Part shown: positions 35,701 through 44,985 of the stretch, one piece after another
Layout of the letters: each line of letters begins with the position of its first letter
Position numbering within the stretch: the stretch's first letter is position 1
Assembly: GCA_019614645.1 (NCBI GenBank)
Contig: JABWDB010000002.1
Coordinates: 28,509,501 to 28,573,500, forward strand
Direction: 5' to 3'
DNA: 64,000 nt
Source: Stratiolaelaps scimitus
Lineage: Eukaryota; Arthropoda; Arachnida; Mesostigmata; Laelapidae
Notes under the pieces: generated by a model
Seen by the model: only the letters and a program-made list of their open reading frames with translations
What the model was told of the DNA's origin: nothing
The model's database searches: none
Program-made: the position numbers and the translations under genes

Positions 35701-38700
35701 CTTTGGCACTTATACAAATATTGGCAGTATCGGAACCCAACTTCTAAAACGAAGCTGAATGCTTGGCTTTTCAATGCCGCTCGACTTACATATATAGCCT
35801 TGTTAAAACTTGTAAGCAGTATGTTATAAATTAGGGAGACCTAACGCATCTAGACTAGAAGCAGACTTTCGGAGATTCAAAAAGACTAACTAGCCGAACT
35901 TCCTTTGCAGTACCACGACCTGATTCTGAACTTCCATTATATATATGTATATTATGTTGCTGTTAATTCCGAAGATCTGGACCAACCTAGAGTGAAGATT
36001 AAGTGGGGCGTGAGTTTCGTGGGTAGGTCTGCCACTCCATCAGGCAGGAGTCCCACAGTACCATGGCAAAATACCTTAGTTGTGAGGCCTGGTCTGCATG
36101 AGCATTCTCCGTCATAAAAAAATTAAAAGATATATGTATGCGTATATATGTATTACAGTTGGTTGGCTGAAAACCTGTTTCCACCGCCACTCACCACATG
36201 CGCGTAACTTTCATATTATTTTATTTGTTGTAGTTGTTTATTATTATTATTATTATTATTATTAATAATTACAGAGTACGCATATGATTTTACATGGATG
36301 TCACTGAATAGTTATATTATGAATTTTAGACTGACATAATCTGTTTCTCAATGGAAGTCATCAAATTATACGCACCACTCAGAGGAGAAATAAGCTCAGA
36401 TTTTTCTCAATTTCGACGTCACGCAAAGAGAATGCAAGTAGAAGCGTGTAGCTGAGTTATCATGTTTGGCTTTGTTGTTTTTGTCTTCTTAGTTCTATCT
36501 GCTCAAACATTCGAATCAGCTTCGTTTGTTTGCCTTTCTAGCTAAGTCACAAACAGCAACCACTGCTCCATTGATGATATTGAATCCTAGCGAGTAAATG
36601 GCTACCTATAGATCAGTCAGTGTCATCCCAAACTATCTATTAAGATTGAACGGATGGTTACTTTTTCGTTCTACACCGCGGAAGCTGATTTCCTGTGTCT
36701 CTTGGTGGGTCCACTAGACGATCACCTATGGCAGATGAGGACGTCACGCCCTCTAGGGTGGGTTTACCCTATGGCCGTTACCGGCATTGGTTACGCGCTG
36801 CCGCCAGGAACTCGTGGGAACCTTCTAAGGGAAAATGCGAATCACCATAGGTAGCTACGGATCGAAGCGCAGCATATAAACCGCTTGGACAGCACGTCTG
36901 TCTTATAGATCTTCGGAGAATAGGATCAGCAGTTGTGAAAGTGGTTTAATCCGAATACATAATGAAAACGATTTTGCGATCAAAGTAAACAAAACTGTAT
37001 CCAACCGAACGTCTTATGTAGTGCGACAAATGCCACAAATATAGCGGAAGTAACAACGAGATTAAATTTGTACCCTAATCCCTGTTGTTATATTTTTTTG
37101 AAGTCGTTATCTGATCGATCTTGCTACATTTCGAGTGGATCACCACACCACTAGGACTTTAGTCAGACAATAATACTTGTAACAGCATGATGATGATAAT
37201 ATTAAATATGCATGAGATAATATTAGGAAACGCTTTTTTTCGTTTTAGGAACAATTGAAACGGGAGTAGAAAAAGCTGAGCAGAGTGTAAAATCCCACAC
37301 AAAGAACGGATTAAATTGGTTATCTTGTTTTCTAATGAATTCGGATTTCCGGATTTTCACTTCGTTGAAGGAGGCCGCAACAGGCGGAAAGAATAGATAA
37401 CAAAATATGCGCGAAGACTCCACCGATGTTCGATTACTTTTTTGACAGGTGAACTTAATCTAAGAATACAGACCGTGCTGACAAGTGGTTGTGTTGGCTT
37501 AGCAGTTCAGTGTTCTTCGCTGAATGATGCAAGGGGCAAACCATAACCATAATAAAATTTCTCAAATCTCAAAAATTGACAAATTTGAAGTCCCAAATCA
37601 AGATTGCTTATTTAGTTGTCTTTTTTGGGAGAACTGATAAATTGATATATATTTCCGACAGATGCATGACAACCACGACTTGATTCTGAGGAAAACACCA
37701 GCGAGATTCATTCCGTTTGTCGTGAAGAAATGATTAAACAAACAGATTTACTCGCATACATATACAGTATTTACACTTGAGTTGTTCAGCCTAATATGAT
37801 AAAACGAATGTGAGCTATGAACGTTTGGAGCATGCAGGAACGTATCACATTACAATATCCGATTTGGACCGCTTAGGTGGAGTGCACCCAAAGGCTGCAA
37901 CCGTTGCCAAAACAGAGGCCATGTTGCCCCTCCGAACCGTTAGTAAAAGACGTGGAAGAAATAGACTCACTGTTGGATCTCTAGAGACTTCACAGGGAAT
38001 TTTTGAAAGGCCACATTAAGAGGTCCGGAGATTGTGAAACGACAAGCGGCAGAAAATGAGTGACTCCCGAAGTACCACATATTTTAGTATTCTATTTGTT
38101 TCGATAAGAAAACTATAGTGTACACGACGCGTCCTATATTAAAGTTGTAATTAAGTTTAAATTCTTCCACATATTGGCTTTTTCCTACCTCAGTATGGCA
38201 GTTTCAGTGTCGTCCAGTAACATTTACTGATTGACTAAATTCAAATTGTTGTATATTTTTTCTGGCCACTCATTGGTTCTATTTCGTCGTTCTTTTTATT
38301 TTGTGGGTGTACTTTTCCTGCATCAGGTCGTAGAGATTGCTGGAGGGCTGCCCAAAAGTGGGTGCTTGGTTGCTGCGGACAGTTAGACGGGTGCTACATT
38401 TTCTTCGTCAGATTAGTTTGATTCGTACTGTTAGTGATGTCAGGCTTCGGTGCATCATAAAACTGCAACAGCGATAAATGGTCTGAACAATGCGAGAGGA
38501 CTGTTGTTATCTAGCGTAAGCGTGCTAGCGCGGCATCGAAAATAATTTCAGTGGCTGTTCGCTTCCATTTCTTCTGTCCTTCTTCTGCCTGGATGCTAAT
38601 TACTTCTGATTTTTAATGGCATCCGATTTGCATTTTAAGCACATGGTGCTCATTTATCTTTTAAAGAACTGGTGTTATCGAATTATGTTATAACGTAAAA

Positions 38701-41700
38701 AATTAGATGAAAGAGTTGAAAGATGATAAAGTAGACGTGATCTTGGTGCGCACATGGAATATACATTAGACTGTTTCTCCCTAAGAAATGAAGCTTATCC
38801 TGTATAAGGCCCACAAATTCAAGACGTCCAATGGACACGGTAGGTTAATAGTTAGTGGCTGCGGCTAGTGACTAACCGGCAATAAAGAAAATAAACTTAA
38901 ATTTAGTCTTTCCGTTAGTATTTTGTATTTTAAGATGCTGTTTCTTCTGGTTGTATGGTCAAATTAAAATTATATATTTAAAATATTCCTGTATTACCGT
39001 TATCGCATTCACATTAGAAATATACATATTATCTCTTGTTGTTTGGTAATATCGAGGGATACAACTTGGATAAATAGATCGAATATTGCAGCTCCAAATC
39101 CTGCCATGGCCTCATGGAGTTGTGGATTTTACCTTCCGACCTTTGTCGTGGTAATACGGCCACACGGATATTAAGTACCGAGAAATGTCTGCTAGAAGAA
39201 AGACTGAGGGCCAGCTGTCAACAAAAAACCTTGCAGTTATCTGGTCCGATTAATGAAATATCAAATGATTCAGTATTCCTATTGTGTTAATAATTAAAGA
39301 TAGGCGTGTGATATTTTGCATTCATAAAATAACTTCTCATGATTTTTATGAGATCCTGGCAATAATAGTAATAACAATAATGACTTTTAATATGTGTATT
39401 GTATACCTTATGATTGAGGTACACATCAGCATGTATATATATATATACATGCAGTATTTATAGGTATCTATATGTATATTTCCGATCTGCCCAAGGCCTT
39501 ATGTAAAACTCCGCCCAGAAATACAGTAATACATCCGTCCCCCAATTGTAATGTCTGATTGTTAAGATAAAATTTGTTTCGTTAGTAACAATAGGCGTGA
39601 TGCAGATCACGCCGCTTTGATGTTGTACAATTTTTGTCGTTTGTTCAAATGCTCGTAGTTACAAGCGGCAGCAATCGACAAAGTGACAATGCACCCTCTC
39701 GGACACACATATACGAAGTGATCTTGTGTCTGTGTGTGTGTGTGTTTGTGTGTATGCATTTTTACTTCTAATAGCATTTCATGCACTGAATGTCCCGATA
39801 TTCGCCGCAGCTTTTTTTGGATCAATGGCACACTAATTATTAATTTTACGGAAATACAATTAAGTGCCGTTGTCGAAGAGTGATTTCTGACAACAGTTAC
39901 TACGCCGGACGAAATAATGGGGGTTGGGTGCTGGAATATCGTGTATCAACACTGCGCCGTATGCTACATATTTGTTCGGGCTAGATCGTGACGAATAAAA
40001 AATACAACATATATCGTTACTAATTTTACTATACCACAGTTTTATTGCACGAATGTGATACTTTCTATATTGTGCCATACATGTGGCTCAAGAAACATAT
40101 CCTTTTCACTGTTTGCACACGTAGCTGACAAGTAGCAATACCCGAGCTAAGTGCAGTATGTATCGGCGCTTCACATGCATATATAAAATTATTGAACTTG
40201 TCGTGGTCCACAGGTAAATTCGAGGCATTCAAATTTGCCGATGATACTGTCGTTCGATTCCAAGTTACGGTTCAGTTCTGTCTGCATGAATGCCCTCTGC
40301 CCACCTGTTCGCAGAGGTCATCTAACAAAGGGCCGCCGCACGAACTTCATGGGTCTCCAAATAGAGAATCGAGAGACCGAGATCACCCCAGAGAACATAA
40401 CTTCAGAGATCTTCCAGGATTCCACAGGTAACTCCAGCTATTAAAAATACCCTGGTAGCATGCACCATTCTGCCAAAGATATAATCCAGTTATGTAGCGG
40501 CAAAATACTTTTCAACAGAGCGTGCAATATATGCTTGAGTTATGATTTTCTCATATAAGCCTACTATGGTATGATATTCCGTCATATGCCGTCAAGATCA
40601 TCTGAGCGTTCTGCGGTAACTCGCACGAAACGCGCTCACTCAGCTCCGTCGATTATGCGAATGTTGCCAACACCATCACCTACCGGAGCTCCTTCACCGT
40701 CGCCAACTCCATCCATGATGGCCGACCTCCCTCTACAGCGTGAGATTATCGTTGAGGGTATCGTACCACCTGGACGTTCTCCTGACGATGTCGCAATTTT
40801 GCCTACCACGGGCAATAAAATTAAAAGTGAGCATTTATGTTCAAATAATTGTTTGATAGAAGGTAAAGGTAAAGGTTTTATTGTTTTATTAAAGGAGCTA
40901 ACCAAGAGTGGCCTGTTCCAATAACATTGAACATATCCATGTATATTATAACATTTATTCAAACATACAATAATTAGTAATTATTTCTAGGGATTATTGG
41001 GGGGGAGGGTAATTAATTGGGGACCGGGGCCGACATTGTCCCGAGAAAGGCGATGCCATTGCCTCCGTGCTGCACAGCGAGGGACAGGCGATGCAGAAGG
41101 AAAGATCCTGCGCGCTTGTCCCCGGTGGCGCGGACCAGCCTATGGTAGACCCCTTCGAAGAAGTTCGCAGTGAGGGGGCCGTGCCCACCTAAGGTCTCAA
41201 AAGTAGGGGGGAAAAGGTATTATATTTTAGGGAGCTCATGTATTATTTTTAGTAGAAGTTCATTAACAAAAGTAATCGGTTCTTGGCGGCAGCAGCAGCA
41301 TTCGACGCTCACATGTTGTGCGCTCCCCAAACGATGGTGACTGCGTGTTTGGCTGTGGCCCTGGTGGCGCAACTGCTGATTATTGCAGCATGCGTATCGT
41401 GTGTAGCATTGGCGCGTCGTCCTCATACTCAAATGCCAGCACCTTCGAATCGCTCGGACCATTCAGAATCACCCGTCATGAGACATCAACATCCTCAGGT
41501 GAGTAAAATATAATACTCGGCAAAATTATCACAGGCTAAAATTGATACGCCATGTTACACACACGGACGCCAACACTTATTCTGAAAAACTTTTGTGAGG
41601 CGCAAAGTACTTCGAAATGCGCTGTGCACAGTTAACCTTTTGAATTTATTGATTTATTGCTAATTATTTAATGCAAGAAGGTAATAGTGGAATTAACCGA

Positions 41701-43785
41701 ACGTTGTAGAGGTACAACAATATTAACAATAACCGTGCATCTTGTACCTGCGTTGTTGCAACTATAGTTGACAGTTTTGATCTCATCAGAACATCATCAG
41801 AATCAGAATTTGATCTCATCATGACATCATCAGAAGCTGTACAATTATTCTTACACATAGTTTCTTCGTATCATTTTTCATTTTTATTTCAACCTATCGC
41901 TTATCCACCCTTTTTGTGTCACGATTGTATGTTATGTGCTGTATTTACGTATTGTGCCTTACTTCTCGACGTGTACTGCAAAGGCTGGCTGGGTGATTGT
42001 ATTATAAAAAAATTATAGATAGAAGCCTGAGACATTGTTCGCCCCCAGGCGTCGTATAGTCATTTGATATGACTACGCGTTTCTCTCATCTGTCAAAGCA
42101 CAGAAAAGGAAAAGAGTGTACTGAATGACAGAACAAGATATTTTATTTATATATATATATATATATGGATATCTGGGCTTTCAATGTCGGGTTCATTCGA
42201 TAATAATATTACTACTATATAAACTAGTGCTTGCTAACTGTTGGTTGATACCTCTTGTTGTGAATGCAGCCGCCACTGGTGCTGCTTTTGGCTGCTTTAC
42301 TTACTGTGATTATATAGCAATAAAAGTCCTGCTATGAACCAGAATTGCCAATTTGGTGCTAGCAGCAGCGGTTGTAGTGTCGATGGAGGTGGTGGTGGTG
42401 GTGGTCGGCGGGTGGGTGAACATTTACATTCGGTCCAGTCCAACCAAGTACCACTCCTCGAATGGCAGCAGCTGCAACTGCCGCCACCAGCGAGCGCTGC
42501 TGCATCGACAATAGCAGAATCTGAAACCGAAGACTGACACCAACAGTGGCAGCAGCAGCAGCCAAAGCCAAAGAACAGCGGAGCAATAACGTAGATACTC
42601 TGGGGCCTGCATTTACTTTTGCTGATCATTCTTGTCATTCATTACCTTGACTCAACAAACTATTTGGCAGCGTCAACAACAAGTGCCTACACAACCACTA
42701 CCAGTGGTGCCATAGACCAGAAAGAAAACCGTTACAATTTATGCACCAACTGCCGGCATTTATTTATATATACATATATACATATGTGCTCGTTTGTGAA
42801 AAGATCACATTCGATTCTTAACGTAAAAAGCGGAGTGAATACGCGCGAAAACAGTTGAAAACGTGCTTTAAAATGTTTCCCGTCTCCGTATCGTCCCCTA
42901 GTTGTGAACAGCTAGACAGACTAGAAACATCTACATAATAGTTACAATAAATTTTATATGAATGGCTGTATCAATCATGAGTGAGTGACTGACTGACGGG
43001 GCCTATCATCCACCATCCAGATCCCATTTCTCCCCTCTTCTCCTCTTTCAGTTATGTCGATCCAGATTTCAAGAAGAAGATACCTTCTGAAAGTCATTGC
43101 ACTGAGTTCAACCCAGATAAGGGCACCTCCAATAACCTACTAGGCAATATTATCATGTTTTATAATAATGATACCTCATTTAAGATGATAAACGCTAGTT
43201 CGACATATAGGCTAAATACCGGCAGTTTCTTATCGAAATATTCGTAGTCAACAATTTGTGAACTAAATCAATATTGCTGCAGCCGATTTTTTACTCCGCT
43301 TAAAAGTCTGCTTGTTGTACTGCTTCTAAGACGAGGGGGAGGGAGAAAGAGATTGAAAATACCAACTTACACCAGATTACTCATATAGTCAATAGTGTGT
43401 TACCCTATTGACGTGCACAGTACCAAATACCTAAACAACAACATCATGCTTGTGTACTTGACAAATGACGTAATGAGATGAAATGAACTTATTTATGTCT
43501 CCAACTGAACTTCAATCAGCTTGTCTATTGTCGTCTCCTACAGCAACAACGTCACCAAGCAAACATGTAGCTTTCCTATTAAGCTTAGTGCAATGGATAA
43601 GGAATAGTCAAGTTATTCTACTCGCCTATCGATTGGCTGATGGACTAACTAATGTGCTTTTCTGTTAATTTCATCGTTTCTAATGGCTTTACCAGGCGTA
43701 TGAAGCTTATGAGCCCAGCCGACGAAGTCGTATGCGCGATTACGAGACTTCATGGGGAATGGCCCGAATGCACGCCCACAGATAG
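20661..43785 (+). CDS. PAN/apple and ZP domain single-pass membrane protein (gene-level entry, exons listed separately)
   Basis: The spliced product from the first PAN exon (24070) to the stop at 43783-43785 is 721 aa over 14 exons, and all 13 junctions agree in phase. In order it has PAN1 (residues about 1-95), PAN2 (96-183), a diverged PAN-like module with extra cysteines (184-269), and the ZP domain (about 270-500). Then come a basic region with a furin-type RTKR, a proline/serine-rich linker, a membrane helix (about 635-660) and a cytoplasmic tail of about 60 residues. ZP proteins polymerise in apical extracellular matrix after cleavage before the membrane anchor. PAN plus ZP is the architecture of NompA, which links sensory dendrites to cuticle, and of Trynity/Neyo/Nyobe, cuticle-shaping proteins, in Drosophila. 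I cannot decide between them. The 5' end is incomplete because of a phase mismatch with the candidate leader exon. Confidence 0.85.
20939..21070 (+). mobile_element. SINE-B copy 5, internally rearranged
   Basis: The tRNA-like head (GTTCCGTGGTGCAGTC, GCGCCTTGCAACCAGAGGAG, GACGTAGGTGCA) is present. The B-box to TTAGGGG segment is deleted, and ATTATGAAGCAATCTTATGAAGCAAT is a short duplication before GCCGAAAGCAGC and ATGTTGGCTGTGAGTC. It lies in the first intron of the PAN-ZP gene, just after the leader exon. Confidence 0.75.
22457..22778 (+). pseudogene. Possible frameshifted coding remnant, unrecognised
   Basis: Two overlapping frames look continuous if a frameshift occurs near the run of seven T at about 22572-22578. 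The first frame gives a peptide with FEMNNEFFEDVLLGGDFPSF, the second continues with LLYFDGNKVHQSLVDFHLMD and ends RVRFNQKD. No family is recognised and the antisense strand is also open for 95 codons, so this could be chance or an old repeat. Confidence 0.2.
23621..23653. repeat. Perfect 11-bp inverted repeat (hairpin)
   Basis: GAGGTGCTCTC at 23621-23631 pairs with GAGAGCACCTC at 23643-23653. The 11-nt loop contains the palindrome GTCGAC. It lies in the presumed first intron of the PAN-ZP gene. Confidence 0.7.
24070..24208 (+). CDS. PAN-ZP gene exon 1 of the joined model: start of PAN module 1
   Basis: The acceptor is ATACCAG and the donor AAAAG|GTTAGC. The exon enters in phase 1 and leaves in phase 2. 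It encodes MNCPEDSATTFEKIVGYKP and ends with TTADCIKR. The first Cys, the FEKIVGY motif and the later DCI match the first strand and helix of a PAN module. An in-frame stop just upstream of the acceptor (24060-24062) fixes this exon start. Confidence 0.8.
24544..24630 (+). CDS. PAN-ZP gene exon 2: middle of PAN module 1
   Basis: The acceptor is TCCTTAG and the donor AACAG|GTAAGG, phase 2 on both sides. It encodes CQQSNDCMGVMVNYDRNICF and then AASFVSTN. The spaced cysteines and the V-NYDRN-CF pattern are typical of the PAN core. Confidence 0.85.
24911..24972 (+). CDS. PAN-ZP gene exon 3: end of PAN module 1
   Basis: The acceptor is CTATTTTAG and the donor ATTCGAG|GTACGT. The exon enters in phase 2 and leaves in phase 1. 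It encodes REKLLPASDRANYFEKMCIR. The YFEKMC motif closes PAN modules in arthropod PAN-ZP proteins. Confidence 0.85.
26472..26613 (+). CDS. PAN-ZP gene exon 4: first part of PAN module 2
   Basis: The acceptor is ACCACAG and the donor TGCAG|GTCAGT. Phase 1 in, phase 2 out. It encodes PVCERAFVMERVVGKELSGF, then NRVLGGVQSRKHCEELCL and ends HEQAFPCR. The cysteine pattern and the CEELCL helix mark the second PAN module. Confidence 0.9.
27157..27278 (+). CDS. PAN-ZP gene exon 5: second part of PAN module 2
   Basis: The acceptor is ATTTAAAG and the donor GTTTCTC|GTGAGT. Phase 2 in, phase 1 out. It encodes SGEYDTSIQECRLSTEDRRS and ends GNIEYFENQCVS. Two other frames are also open across this exon, but only this one continues from the neighbouring exons and carries the PAN motifs (EYD, C-LS-EDRR, YFENQC). 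Confidence 0.9.
27657..27914 (+). CDS. PAN-ZP gene exon 6: diverged third PAN-like module
   Basis: The acceptor is TTTTTTACAG and the donor TAGATC|GTAAGT, phase 1 on both sides. This single 258-bp exon encodes about 86 residues with CDYEQRKDVDIF at the start, QCRSLCDGCKEFLCRSFSFF in the middle and KANCLD at the end. Cysteines and FS-F spacing resemble PAN, but C-DGC-E is shortened. It looks like a diverged PAN or linker. Unlike PAN1 and PAN2 it is not split by an intron. Confidence 0.85.
28653..28837 (+). CDS. PAN-ZP gene exon 7: start of ZP domain (ZP-N)
   Basis: The acceptor is CTCGATTTCAG and the donor ACGGAG|GTACGA. Phase 1 in, phase 0 out. It encodes QLHCDEEAMVLTLNTLEPFE then GRIYSK, later GDCEVAGRGD and RRCGVDTE. 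The order C-x-M-T-PF-G-IY-C-G-C is the classic opening of a ZP domain, with cysteines 1-3 of ZP-N. Confidence 0.92.
29057..29196 (+). CDS. PAN-ZP gene exon 8: rest of ZP-N
   Basis: The acceptor is GGAAACAG and the donor ATGGG|GTAAGA. Phase 0 in, phase 2 out. It encodes EDGVFTSTIVIQHHPLIQQK, then GDRVIKLFCSFD and TNTYKVLM. The TIVIQ-HP-I-GD-----C block contains the fourth ZP-N cysteine. Confidence 0.92.
29317..29471 (+). CDS. PAN-ZP gene exon 9: linker and first strands of ZP-C
   Basis: The acceptor is ATTTACAG and the donor GTTCG|GTATGG. Phase 2 in, phase 1 out. It encodes AQSVQAGTVNATAPSPNIRL, then RITDRNGADVIGAKLGDELY and ends IEIDDDSVFG. GADV--A-LGDEL-L is the usual start of the ZP-C subdomain. 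The intron after it is 5.5 kb. Confidence 0.9.
29472..35024 (+). other. Large intron of the PAN-ZP gene (5.55 kb)
   Basis: It is bounded by a clear donor and acceptor. It contains a TTA microsatellite (about 29668-29691), a GTATGAC/GACGAG mini-repeat near 29847-29880, ORFs that look like noise, and a perfect 13-bp hairpin at 34815-34860, about 165 bp before the next exon. No second gene was recognised inside it. Confidence 0.7.
34815..34860. repeat. Perfect 13-bp inverted repeat with 20-nt loop
   Basis: AAGGCACTGACTG (34815-34827) pairs exactly with CAGTCAGTGCCTT (34848-34860). It is shorter than a normal microRNA precursor and the pairing does not extend outward, so a regulatory hairpin or fold-back transposon remnant is as likely as an intronic small RNA. 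Confidence 0.75.
35025..35162 (+). CDS. PAN-ZP gene exon 10: middle of ZP-C
   Basis: The acceptor is TTTTACAG and the donor CATGG|GTACGT, phase 1 on both sides. It encodes IYARDLVATSGRNDDSIALL, DNSGCPIDHSIFPSLRKIA and RGKALMG. ARDLVA and the LLD--GCP signature are hallmarks of ZP-C, and its first cysteine is present. Confidence 0.92.
35163..40213 (+). other. Large intron of the PAN-ZP gene (5.05 kb)
   Basis: It contains an ATT microsatellite (36236-36263), a GC-richer island at about 36650-36900 with a 66-codon ORF, an ORF of 69 codons at 37810-38019, TA/CA simple repeats near 39430 and 39735, and otherwise unassigned AT-rich DNA. No gene was recognised inside it. Confidence 0.6.
40214..40427 (+). 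CDS. PAN-ZP gene exon 11: end of ZP domain
   Basis: The acceptor is GTCCACAG and the donor CCACAG|GTAACT. Phase 1 in, phase 2 out. It encodes KFEAFKFADDTVVRFQVTVQ, then FCLHECPLPTC, which supplies the last three ZP-C cysteines. A very basic, arginine-rich stretch (SPNRESRDRDHPREHNFRD) follows. A second frame is open across the last two thirds, but only the frame given is in phase with exon 12. Confidence 0.9.
40597..40826 (+). CDS. PAN-ZP gene exon 12: furin-type site and Pro/Ser linker
   Basis: The acceptor is GCCGTCAAG (weak pyrimidine tract) and the donor TTAAAA|GTGAGC. Phase 2 in, phase 1 out. It begins SSERSAVTRTKRAHSAPS, in which RTKR fits the furin consensus R-X-K/R-R. ZP proteins are usually cut at such a site before the membrane anchor. 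A low-complexity PTPSPTGAPSPSPTPS linker and EIIVEGIVPPGRSPDDVA follow. An earlier possible acceptor leads to a stop, which supports this start. Confidence 0.8.
40859..40902 (-). mobile_element. SINE-A copy 2, 3' tail only
   Basis: GGTAAAGGTAAAGG followed by TTTTATTGTTTTATTAAAGG and AGCT is the reverse complement of the SINE-A 3' end. Only about 40 bp remain. It lies 33 bp after the donor of exon 12 and abuts the LINE copy that fills the rest of this small intron, in the same orientation as that LINE. Confidence 0.6.
40935..41218 (-). mobile_element. LINE family 2, copy b, 5'-truncated, inside an intron
   Basis: The - strand carries the same end as the copies at 3.4 and 47.1 kb: FETLGGHGPLTANFFEGVYH-like coding, RATGDKRAGSFLLHRLSLAV, then GTPNN-type codons, CCCTAGAAATAATTAC and a TTTGAATAAATG end near 40950. 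Small changes break the frame. It lies within the 466-bp intron between exons 12 and 13, ending about 75 bp before the next acceptor. Confidence 0.8.
41293..41498 (+). CDS. PAN-ZP gene exon 13: transmembrane exon
   Basis: The acceptor GGCGGCAG lies in a CAG repeat, so use of 41296 or 41299 would delete one or two alanines. The donor is CCTCAG|GTGAGT. Phase 1 in, phase 0 out. It encodes AAFDAHMLCAPQTM, a membrane helix (VTACLAVALVAQLLIIAACV), a stop-transfer ARR, then a hydrophilic tail (PSNRSDHSESPVMRHQHPQ). The topology fits a type I membrane protein with the ZP domain outside. Confidence 0.85.
41499..43695 (+). other. Intron between the membrane exon and the last exon, with a strong unused acceptor
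   Basis: It contains CATCA repeats (41785-41830), a TA microsatellite (about 42146-42166), a GGT repeat (42386-42406) inside a 67-codon ORF, and a CT-rich tract ending in CTCTTTCAG at 43051. That last site is a strong candidate splice acceptor (see findings). Confidence 0.6.
42386..42406. repeat. GGT trinucleotide repeat
   Basis: Seven near-perfect GGT units lie within a 67-codon ORF (42334-42537) that would encode polyglycine and Gln/Ala-rich sequence. It is intronic in the PAN-ZP gene and probably non-coding. Confidence 0.8.
43696..43785 (+). CDS. PAN-ZP gene exon 14: last coding exon and stop
   Basis: The acceptor is GGCTTTACCAG, phase 0. It encodes AYEAYEPSRRSRMRDYETSW and then GMARMHAHR before TAG. 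The tyrosine- and arginine-rich cytoplasmic end is in phase with the membrane exon. An alternative terminal exon at 43052 is possible. Confidence 0.7.
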   Translation, partial: AYEAYEPSRRSRMRDYETSWGMARMHAHR

Positions 43786-44985
43786 ACTATTGAGCTGCAT
43801 CTAGAAGCAATTTGAGCCGAAGTAAGATAACTGAATACCTCAACACCACAATGTTTAGAGACTTCAGACTGGTTGAAGAATCGACCAGCCAACTCAACGA
43901 AGTCTGCGCAACGTAACGTAACGCTCTGCTTGGGGGCCATAGCGGAAGAGGTCCCTGCCTCGATTAGTTTCACTTCTTGTATCTTCGTTAGTGGGTCAAT
44001 AGTTAGGACTGACTACCTTGTATAGCTGACCTGAGCGGTTGATACATTCGAAATTACGAAATTCAAATAGAACAATTTAACATTGAACTCAACATACGAA
44101 GTGCTTTTGGATAGGCGCACAGTTAGCACTTATAATTTTGCAATATTCCAGTGGAAAAGATATCTACATATTTCATAGATTGGTATAAATTCAAATATGG
44201 TCGATATGAGGCGTCGTTCACAGAAATTGTTTAAAATAGTGAATTCAAGCCACAGGTAGACGCAATTCACATTTCAAGAAAACATTCCCATACAACTGCA
44301 AAAAGAAATGCCTTCCAAATCGGAATTTATACTGCGTCTTGTTCTGTATGCTCTCAAAAACTCTAAGAATTTGTTATTTCGCATGACATTCAGTAGCCTA
44401 TATCTTAAGTTGTATCACAACGGATAAAACTCGTCATAATCTAACTGCAAGGCGCAGTTATCCGTTTTCTAACAGCGCTGAGCACATTGAGCTGTACGGT
44501 ATGGTTTATCTATATAGATATGATTTAATTGAAGTTATATTATCTATAAAACAAGCTATTCTCATTTTGCTTCTGATTTCTAGAAGTCAACATATTCATT
44601 ATAATTTTTGAAACTTATCGATAGAGAAGTTTATTCTATGGATTTGATTATTTGGTGAACCACCTCCCTCTAAATACTGACCCTCAAAATTGTGCTGAGG
44701 GTGATGTCAATGTTCATTGCGTTATAGTAGTAGAAACTATTACAACTTGCAGCGTATATAGTATATTATGATTTTCAGACAACGACCGGTATAGCGTAGT
44801 GAAGTATTACATGAAGGTGGAAGATATGTTCTTAATATAGCCATCTATTGGCTATTGTGTATATAGTGTAAATATAATGTGAACCTATATTAAGGAAGAT
44901 CGTTTATAGTGTCATGCGTCCGTCATCGTAGACAATAGCGTCGTTGGCTTCACGTTGTTAATAAAAGTCTTGTGTGTCTATGCCT
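43786..44985 (+). other. Possible 3' UTR of the PAN-ZP gene
   Basis: AT-rich non-coding DNA ends at AATAAA (44960-44965), followed within 20 bp by a GT-rich stretch (TCTTGTGTGTCTATGCC) typical of a cleavage/polyadenylation site. No earlier AATAAA after the stop looks as good. A 78-codon antisense ORF overlaps the first part and is considered noise. Confidence 0.35.

Noticed and set aside
40235..40444. Second open frame across the ZP end exon (VRRGHLTKGRRTNF and on)
   Set aside because: It lacks the ZP-C cysteines and is out of phase with both neighbouring exons.
42297..42638. 113-codon - strand frame with poly-Pro and Cys runs
   Set aside because: It is the antisense of a GGT/CAG-repeat stretch. 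Composition explains it.
43740..43973. 78-codon antisense frame over the last PAN-ZP exon
   Set aside because: It has no homology or signals, and the sense strand encodes a phase-consistent exon.
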